From Alphaproteobacteria bacterium UBA6062 (GTDB lineage Bacteria > Pseudomonadota > Alphaproteobacteria > Sneathiellales > Sneathiellaceae): a DNA stretch of 11,942 nucleotides. Position numbers and translations under genes: made by a program. Location of the stretch: NCBI GenBank assembly GCA_002428885.1, contig DIYE01000227.1:24741-36682 (forward strand), read 5' to 3'. Shown here one piece after another: positions 7,272-11,942 of this stretch. Positions within the stretch are counted from its first letter, which is position 1. Each line of letters begins with the position of its first letter. The notes under the pieces were generated by a model that saw only the letters and a list, made by a program, of their open reading frames with translations, ran no database searches and was not told where the DNA came from.

Positions 7272-7466
7272 TCCTTTGCCCGTTCTATCCCGTTTGGGAC
7301 ACGTGCCGAGATCATCAATAGGCTGATATGAACCGTTGGACAGGAGTGCTTATGGAGTAACCATGGCGTTTATTATCAACAACAGATACTCTTTTCTGGC
7401 ATAATTCTACAGATCCCTTAGAATGCAATCCAACAGCAGGAATATACAATTCTGAGGGGTATCTTA
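7272..7466. other. Intergenic gap of about 195 bp with no supported gene
   Basis: The only notable item is a 13-codon open frame at 7363-7404 preceded by GGAGTAACC, similar to the GGAGTAACCTC before the gene at 6888. A CATAAT (7400-7405) could be a -10 element for the lipoprotein gene, but no good -35 pairs with it. No terminator-grade hairpin was seen. Confidence 0.4.
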
Positions 7467-7802
7467 ATGCGTTTCCTGATCTTGGGCACCGCTATTCTTA
7501 TGGCTGCCTGTAACACCACCAGCGACCGGACAGTTGATGTATCAAAGGTTGACACGAACAATCCATATCTCGTGGGCTATTACGTCAAATATAGTGAAAT
7601 CTGCGCCCAGTTTGACGGCAGCGGTGCCGACAACCAGAAAATCGCCTATCTCAAGCGAAAATACGAAAGTAATGAGCGATATATCAAAGGCTACGCCGTT
7701 AATGCAAATATGGAAGGCCATGATGCCATCATTGGCCTGGATAATTGCGGACTTGCCAAAGCAGTTGTGGAAAAAGCAGCGGGGTTAGGTCGTTCCGTTT
7801 AA
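7467..7802 (+). CDS. Hypothetical lipoprotein (111 aa)
   Basis: The ATG at 7467 is preceded by GAGGGGT at suitable spacing. The N-terminus MRFLILGTAILMAAC is a short lipoprotein signal with a lipobox (LMAAC) whose cysteine is residue 15. Asparagine at +2 does not match the classical aspartate inner-membrane retention signal, so outer-membrane anchoring is likely by the general rule. The mature part is about 96 residues, with two further cysteines (C46 and C94) that could bond, and a lysine/tyrosine-rich helix-prone middle (YLKRKYESNERYIKGY, 61-76). I do not recognise the domain. It is on the same strand as the two small genes before it, but 195 bp away, so probably a separate unit. The export call is strong; function unknown. 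Confidence 0.75.
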   Translation: MRFLILGTAILMAACNTTSDRTVDVSKVDTNNPYLVGYYVKYSEICAQFDGSGADNQKIAYLKRKYESNERYIKGYAVNANMEGHDAIIGLDNCGLAKAVVEKAAGLGRSV

Positions 7803-7832
7803 CGATCCGGTTCGATACACCGCTTAACTTAT

Positions 7833-7874
7833 TATAATATAAAATAATTATGTTGTTCTATATTGTGTACAACA
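7833..7874 (+). promoter_or_regulatory. Probable promoter/operator remnant of the decayed toxin-antitoxin module
   Basis: A perfect -10 hexamer TATAAT occurs at 7833-7838, without a good -35. It is followed by an inverted repeat TGTTGT (7851-7856) / ACAACA (7869-7874), 10 nt before the ATG at 7884. Position and symmetry fit the autoregulated operators usual for ParD-like antitoxins. The hexamer and repeat are seen directly; the role is inferred from the genes that follow. Confidence 0.4.
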
Positions 7875-7883
7875 AAGAAAAAA

Positions 7884-8160
7884 ATGAAGTCTGTGATGCC
7901 CAGCAACCAAGGGCCTTCGCCTAACGAAGAAATCCGACCATGAATCGAAGCGCTGGAAAAATCTGTGATCGGTCACCTGATTATCTCATGAAAACAGGGG
8001 TTGAACGGTCCCTTGAGAGTGAGAAAACAATTGAAGCCGAACGGCCGTTGATGAATGAACGCTGGAAGCGTTTCGCCCTAACGGGCGAGGCCTTGGACCA
8101 TTCTGAAATCTTAGCCTGGATTGACGCCCTACCTTGGACCGGAGACGAACCGTCATATTG
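7884..8160 (+). pseudogene. Broken ParD/CopG-type (ribbon-helix-helix) antitoxin
   Basis: The antitoxin signal is split over two frames. From the ATG at 7884 the frame reads NEEIRP, a stop (TGA at 7941-7943), then IEALEKS (7944-7964). The frame beginning at 7967 continues DRSPDYLMKTGVERSLESEK, then ERWKRFALTGEALDHSEILAWIDALP. Joined, this gives the usual order of these antitoxins: a short DNA-binding strand, two helices (IEALxKSxDRSPDYL then xxGVERxLESE), and a C-terminal part (TGEALDHSEILAWIDAL) that in the family wraps the toxin. One missing base at about 7966 and one in-frame stop explain the split. An ATG at 7940 could still make the C-terminal part, but lacks the first strand and a good ribosome site. 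The family assignment rests on recalled motif resemblance, without a database search. Confidence 0.65.
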
Positions 8161-8361
8161 GCAATCCTTAAACGGTTACCGGAGGCGCTTGATGATTTAC
8201 AGCGTCTCCATGCCTTTATAGCTTCACACAACAAAACTGCGGCCCATCAAGCTGCTAGAGTGAAGATTGAATCGGCCGAATCCTTCATTGGAAAATCGGT
8301 AGCGGAAAACGCTTGCCAGATTAGCCCTAAAACAATGCGCTCCATAACCCAATTATTTGGA
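8134..8361 (+). pseudogene. Truncated RelE/ParE-family toxin remnant
   Basis: Immediately after and partly overlapping the antitoxin, frame 1 reads RLPEALDDLQRLHAFIASHN, then KTAAHQAARVKIESAE, then IGKSVAEN. This fits the ParE pattern of A-x-x-DL-x-RL-x-x-F-I, N-x-x-AA and I-G-K/R-x-V/P-x-E. The stretch between AARV and IGKS looks shorter than usual, hinting at an internal deletion. No ATG suits the start; TTG codons at 8134 and 8158 are the nearest. After about 8352 the conserved last third (R-x-I-x-x-F-G, then Y-x-x-x-Y and the final strand) fades, exactly where the opposite-strand Sel1 gene ends (stop at 8353-8355). The toxin therefore lost its C-terminus, including residues needed for folding or action, and is probably dead. 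The open frame on to 8424 is antisense to Sel1. Confidence 0.6.
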
Positions 8362-10443
8362 GTGTGTCTCCATCCACTCTTCGGTCATCTTGACCGCATC
8401 AGAAATCTGTTGAGTAGACATTAGGTTGGCGAGCTGATTACGCTTGCCTCTATTTCGTTCGTTACCATGTTTAATACTGATACTATAGTACATATAGGCC
8501 GTTCTATAATCTTGCAGAACACCATATCCCTTGCTGTACATAAATCCGAGACTGCCTTGTGACATAGCATGCCCTTGCTCTGCAGCCATTCGAAACCACT
8601 TTGCCGCTTCTTTGAAGTTCCGCTCTACACCGTGACCTTTACTGAACATAAACCCGACATTGTTCTGAGCATCAACCATTCCCTGCTCAGCCGCTCTATA
8701 ATACCAATCGAATGCCTTTCCGATATCCTGAGCCACGCCCTGGCCTTCTCTATACATATTCCCGAGAGAATATTGCGCTAAAGCATCTCCCTGCCTCGCG
8801 GCCATCCGATACCAGTGAGCAGCCTGCTCCAAATCCGTGGTAATACCTTTACCTTCATGGAACATAATTCCAAGATTATACTGTGCCTGAATATCGCCCT
8901 GTTCTGCCGCAAGGCGATACCATTTTCCAGCCTGTTTATAATCTTGTGCTACTCCGCCTCCAGTTTCATACATATATCCAAGATTAAGCTGAGCCAATGC
9001 GACCCCTTGCTCTGCAGCTAATTTATACCACTTGGACGCTTGGGTAAGATCCTGTGCAATGCCCTGACCAGTATCATACATAAGACCAAGATTATATTGC
9101 GCTGAAGCATCGCCTTGTTCGGCTGCCATCAGATACCATTTGATGGCTTGCTCGTAACTTTGTTCGACACCTTGCCCTTTTTCGAACTTAAATCCTACAA
9201 TGCCTTGCGCTTCTGAATCGCCTTGTTCAGCTGCCATCTGATACCATTTGAAGGCCTGTTTAAGGCTTTGAGCAACACCCACGCCATTTTCAAAATTATG
9301 CGCTAGTACGAACTGGGCTCTAACTTCACCCTGATTGGCTGCCATCTGATACCATTTGAAAGCCTGTTCATCATCCTGAACAATACCCTTGCCATGCGCC
9401 AGCAAGTTTCCGAGATAGAATTGAGCGCTAGCATCTCCCTGTTCAGCTGCTTTCCGGTACCATTTAGCTGCCTGTTTAAAACTTTGTTCTACCCCTAAGC
9501 CATTAACGAGCATAACTCCAAGGTTAGTCTGCGCAGCTACATCATCTCTCTCAGCTGCCTTCCTGTACCACTCAACAGCAATTTTCTCATTCTTCTCAAC
9601 ACCTTGGCCAGACCTGTACATATTTCCGAGATTATTCTGCGCCTCTGTATACCCTTGCTCGGCCGCTAATCGATACCACTTAACTGCCTTTTCATTGTCC
9701 TTCGGAATCCCGAGACCATTTTCATACATAAACCCCAGGTAATTCTGGGCCAAAGCAAGGTCCTGCTTTGCAGCTTGCTTGTACAATTGGAAAGCCTGTT
9801 GATGATCCTGTTTTACTCCCAATCCGTCGCTATACATATTTCCCATAGAATACTGTGCCAAAGCGTTCCCTTGATCAGCAGCGATCTGATACCACTTGAT
9901 TGCTTTTTTATAATCTTGATCTACGCCAAGGCCGCGGACAAACATATTACCAAGACCAATCTGAGCCTCTTCCCTGCCTTGCTCAGCGGCTTTCCGATAC
10001 CATTTAACAGCGCCCTGATAATCACGGATAACTTCATAGACACCGCCAAGTGCTAACTGCGCGTCGACTTCCCCCTGATCAGCGGCTAATCGAATCCATT
10101 TGAGAGTTTGCTCTTCATTCGGCGCCACCCCCAAGCCTTCTGCATACATAATTCCAAGGACAGTTTGAGCTTGAGCATATCCCTGTTCTGCTGCCAGCCG
10201 GTACCACCGAAAGGCCCGATCATAATCTTGTGCTACTCCTTTTCCCTCAAAAAACATAGTCCCGATTTTATATTGGGCCCTGGCATCACCTTGTTCTGCA
10301 AGTGGTTTCCACTCCTTGAAGGCCTTCGTGTAATCTCCGGCGTCATAAGCAATCTCCCCTTTTTCAAACCCTGCACTGGCAGCAACGCTCACCGGGGAGA
10401 GTGCTAGAATAACAAAGAAAACAATACCCAATATTTGTCGCAT
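8353..10443 (-). CDS. Exported Sel1-repeat (SLR/TPR-like) protein, 17 repeats
   Basis: The start is taken at the ATG at 10443 because GAGGA lies 7 nt upstream and it begins a clean signal peptide (MRQILGIVFFVILALS, cleavage near residues 22-24). The ATG at 10521 would add 26 residues ahead of it. The 696-residue product has a half repeat (about 25-52), then 17 Sel1-like repeats of about 36 residues (53-660) on the pattern AxAQxxLGxMYxxGxGVxQDxxxAxKWYxxAAEQGD, and a short tail (661-696) ending in the usual LMSTQQISDAVKMTEEW. Repeat 3 is shorter (32 residues) and lacks the GxGV turn; repeat 17 is degenerate. The fold is an alpha-solenoid that serves as a protein-binding scaffold, here in the periplasm or outside. 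The partner is unknown, and neighbours give no hint. Its base composition is visibly richer in A and T than adjacent valS. No terminator is clear after the stop. Confidence 0.93.
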   Translation of the reverse strand: MRQILGIVFFVILALSPVSVAASAGFEKGEIAYDAGDYTKAFKEWKPLAEQGDARAQYKIGTMFFEGKGVAQDYDRAFRWYRLAAEQGYAQAQTVLGIMYAEGLGVAPNEEQTLKWIRLAADQGEVDAQLALGGVYEVIRDYQGAVKWYRKAAEQGREEAQIGLGNMFVRGLGVDQDYKKAIKWYQIAADQGNALAQYSMGNMYSDGLGVKQDHQQAFQLYKQAAKQDLALAQNYLGFMYENGLGIPKDNEKAVKWYRLAAEQGYTEAQNNLGNMYRSGQGVEKNEKIAVEWYRKAAERDDVAAQTNLGVMLVNGLGVEQSFKQAAKWYRKAAEQGDASAQFYLGNLLAHGKGIVQDDEQAFKWYQMAANQGEVRAQFVLAHNFENGVGVAQSLKQAFKWYQMAAEQGDSEAQGIVGFKFEKGQGVEQSYEQAIKWYLMAAEQGDASAQYNLGLMYDTGQGIAQDLTQASKWYKLAAEQGVALAQLNLGYMYETGGGVAQDYKQAGKWYRLAAEQGDIQAQYNLGIMFHEGKGITTDLEQAAHWYRMAARQGDALAQYSLGNMYREGQGVAQDIGKAFDWYYRAAEQGMVDAQNNVGFMFSKGHGVERNFKEAAKWFRMAAEQGHAMSQGSLGFMYSKGYGVLQDYRTAYMYYSISIKHGNERNRGKRNQLANLMSTQQISDAVKMTEEWMETHSK
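8401..10290 (-). repeat. Tandem Sel1 coding repeats, period about 108 bp
   Basis: The coding region repeats roughly every 108 bp, visible for example as recurrent forms of the codons for AAEQGD and KWYR (on the plus strand, words like CCTTGTTC, GATACCA and TTTATA recur). Copies have diverged considerably at the DNA level, so this is an old array rather than a recent expansion. The shortened third repeat lies at about 10010-10090. Confidence 0.7.
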
Positions 10444-10523
10444 CAGATTCCTCAAAATTGCAAATTTCCAGAACATATTCTTGGAAACCGATAGACAATA
10501 TCTTTTAATCTCACTACCCAAGC

Positions 10524-10552
10524 AAGTATTTTATGGCGAAAAACAAATACTT
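10524..10552 (-). promoter_or_regulatory. 8-bp inverted repeat upstream of the Sel1 gene
   Basis: AAGTATTT (10524-10531) and AAATACTT (10545-10552) are perfect reverse complements with a 13-nt spacer, about 80-110 nt before the Sel1 start at 10443. A weak -35/-10 pair on the minus strand (TTGCTT, then GATATT 17 nt on) lies between the repeat and the gene. This is consistent with an operator next to the Sel1 promoter. The role is inferred from position only. Confidence 0.35.
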
Positions 10553-10578
10553 TCAGGCTCCATCGCGAAGACAGGCTA

Positions 10579-10608
10579 CAAAAAAGGCGACCCCTCAGAG
10601 CCGCCTTT
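10579..10608 (-). terminator. Rho-independent terminator of valS
   Basis: On the minus strand AAAGGCG and CGCCTTT (plus 10602-10608 and 10583-10589) form a 7-bp stem around a 12-nt loop that can pair further inside (CTC with GGG). T bases follow (plus A run 10580-10585). It starts about 24 nt after the valS stop codon at 10632 and separates valS from the Sel1 gene. Confidence 0.85.
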
Positions 10609-10631
10609 CTCTTCATCTCTATCACCAAGCC

Positions 10632-11942
10632 TTAAAGCTCACTCAACCTCTCGGCCGCATCCTTCAGCTTGGCCATCTTCACCTCTGCCTCGGCGAGTTT
10701 TTCTTTTTCGGCCGTGACCACCTGTTCCGGTGCGCCGTTCACAAATTTCTCGTTGCCGAGTTTTTTGTTGAGGCCCGTGATATAGCCGTTCAGTTTGCCG
10801 ATTTCCTTGTCCAGGCGGGCTTTTTCAGCATCCAGGTCCATGGCACCGGCCAGTTCCAGACCGACAGTAGCGCCGTCATGAACGAATTGGAGGGAGCCTT
10901 TGGGGAGCGGTGTATCGATAGCATTGCTCTCCAGACGGGCCAAACGGGAGATAACCTCCCAGTGGCGTTCCAGTCGTGCTTTATGATCCGCGCTGCCTTC
11001 GTTGAAGATCATCGGGATCTTGGCACCTGCCGGGACATTCATTTCTGAACGGACAGCGCGGACGCCGCTGATCAGGTCCTGCACCCAGGTCATTTCCGCA
11101 TCGGCCTCCGGTTCTACGGCTGTCTCCGGATAAACCGGCCAGTCGGCGAGGATCAGGTCTGTGCTGCGCTCAACGCCGAGGCTACCCCACAGCTCTTCGG
11201 TGACGAAGGGCATAAAGGGATGCAGGAGTTTCAGGATCTGGTCGAGTACCCAGGCGGCCGTGGCCTGCGTTTCCGCTTTGGCAGCCGCATCGTCGCCCTG
11301 GAACGGGATCTTGGCAAATTCCAGATACCAGTCGCAGAACACATTCCAGGTAAAGGAATAAACCGCGTTAGAGGCATCATTGAAGCGATAGCCGTCCCGC
11401 TTGCCTTCCAGGGCCTCGCGGACCGCTGCTTCGCATTTGGCGACTTCGCCGACGATCCAGCGATTAACCGGCTGGCTGGCGGCAAAAGGATCGAAACCGT
11501 CCGGCACCGCGCATTCATTCATTTCGCAGAAACGCGCCGCATTCCAGAGCTTGGTCGTGAAGTTACGATAACCTTCCACCCGCTGCTCGGACAGGCGGAC
11601 ATCCCTGCCTTGCGCCGCACTGGAAGACAGGAAGAAGCGCAGCGCGTCAGCACCGTATTTCTCCACCAGATCCAGCGGATCAACCACATTGCCTTTGGAT
11701 TTGGACATTTTTGCCCCATGCTCATCGCGCACCAGGGCGTGGATATAAACCGTATGGAACGGCGGCTCATCGTCCATAAAATGCAGGCCGAACATCATCA
11801 TCCGGGCGACCCAGAAGAAGATAATGTCAAAGCCGGTGATCAGCACATCCGTCTGGTAATATTTATCCAGTTCCGGTGTCTTGTCGGGCCAGCCCAGCGT
11901 AGAAAAGGGCCACAGGGCAGAGGAGAACCAGGTATCCAGGAC
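10632..11942 (-). CDS. valS: Valyl-tRNA synthetase, C-terminal half (5' end outside window)
   Basis: The open frame runs from the window edge (first codon at 11942) to TAA at 10632: 436 residues, about half the length of a bacterial ValRS (roughly 870-950). The enzyme is cytosolic and charges tRNA-Val with valine at the expense of ATP. The fragment opens with VLDTWFSSALWPFSTLGWP and GFDIIFFWVARM, both typical of ValRS catalytic-domain sequence. The class I signature KMSKS is near fragment residue 78 (about 11697-11711), followed by GNVVDPLDLVEKYGADALRF. The anticodon-binding helical domain follows (for example NAVYSFTWNVFCDWYLEFAK). The C-terminal coiled-coil tRNA-binding arm (LDKEIGKLNGYITGLNKKL onward to ERLSEL) is complete. 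An apparent GTG start at 11846 is internal and not the true start. The editing domain and HIGH motif lie beyond the window. Confidence 0.98.
   Translation of the reverse strand, partial: VLDTWFSSALWPFSTLGWPDKTPELDKYYQTDVLITGFDIIFFWVARMMMFGLHFMDDEPPFHTVYIHALVRDEHGAKMSKSKGNVVDPLDLVEKYGADALRFFLSSSAAQGRDVRLSEQRVEGYRNFTTKLWNAARFCEMNECAVPDGFDPFAASQPVNRWIVGEVAKCEAAVREALEGKRDGYRFNDASNAVYSFTWNVFCDWYLEFAKIPFQGDDAAAKAETQATAAWVLDQILKLLHPFMPFVTEELWGSLGVERSTDLILADWPVYPETAVEPEADAEMTWVQDLISGVRAVRSEMNVPAGAKIPMIFNEGSADHKARLERHWEVISRLARLESNAIDTPLPKGSLQFVHDGATVGLELAGAMDLDAEKARLDKEIGKLNGYITGLNKKLGNEKFVNGAPEQVVTAEKEKLAEAEVKMAKLKDAAERLSEL

Noticed and set aside
7785..7930. Integron attC-like core boxes (GTTAGGT at 7785 and GCCTAAC at about 7919)
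   Set aside because: The boxes are in the wrong order on both strands for an attC site, one lies inside the lipoprotein gene, and no further attC structure or integrase is present.
7915..8087. Two short stem-loops, CTTCG/CGAAG (7915-7929) and CGCCC/GGGCG (8074-8087)
   Set aside because: Each has only a 5-bp stem, no T run follows, and both fall inside the antitoxin remnant where coding similarity explains the sequence.
8401..10290. Regularly repeated words that might suggest a CRISPR or satellite array
   Set aside because: The period is about 108 bp, copies are diverged, and the frame is open throughout with a consistent Sel1 protein motif, so the repeats are coding.
10632..11846. Taking the GTG at 11846 as the start of a 404-residue protein
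   Set aside because: The frame continues upstream to the window edge with recognisable ValRS sequence (VLDTWFSSALWPFSTLGWP), so the codon is internal.

Overview
The window looks like a chromosomal segment of a free-living, probably aquatic alphaproteobacterium. The evidence is a VPLPA-type PEP-CTERM sorting signal, the style of the ValS and Bcr/CflA proteins, and moderate GC content with AT-rich intergenic gaps. The genus cannot be fixed from sequence alone. No rRNA, tRNA, CRISPR array, insertion sequence or phage gene was seen.

Left part, minus strand. Two tandem paralogous secreted proteins lie at 1-569 (cut by the window edge) and 639-1298. The latter ends in a VPLPP/transmembrane/RRRK exosortase-type sorting tail. 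An AT-rich leader upstream carries an 8-bp inverted repeat. Next, also on the minus strand, come a fatty-acid/aryl-CoA-ligase-like AMP-binding enzyme (1532-3091, followed by a strong UUCG-loop terminator) and a 12-TM Bcr/CflA-type MFS exporter (3182-4393). A weaker terminator-like hairpin separates these two.

Centre, plus strand. A divergent intergenic region (4394-4690) holds five ATCC/GGAT half-sites arranged as inverted repeats. It precedes an inverse-autotransporter-like surface protein (4691-6475), made of an intimin/invasin-type beta-barrel followed by a probable right-handed beta-helix passenger, with its own terminator. Three small orphan genes follow: a very basic 83-aa protein, a secreted 127-aa protein with two cysteines and an acidic tail, and a 111-aa lipoprotein.

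Right part. Positions 7800-8360 hold the wreck of a ParD/ParE-like toxin-antitoxin module. The antitoxin has an in-frame stop and a frameshift. The toxin is cut off at the 3' end of a long minus-strand Sel1-repeat protein (8353-10443, 17 repeats, signal peptide). The window closes with the C-terminal half of valS (10632 to beyond 11942, minus) and its terminator.

The envelope/secretion theme recurs (PEP-CTERM pair, inverse autotransporter, lipoprotein, secreted small protein, secreted Sel1 protein), but these look like separate transcription units rather than one pathway. I see no convincing complete new multi-gene system. The most informative points are the decayed toxin-antitoxin module, the half-site array in the divergent promoter region, the inverse autotransporter, and the divergent PEP-CTERM tandem.
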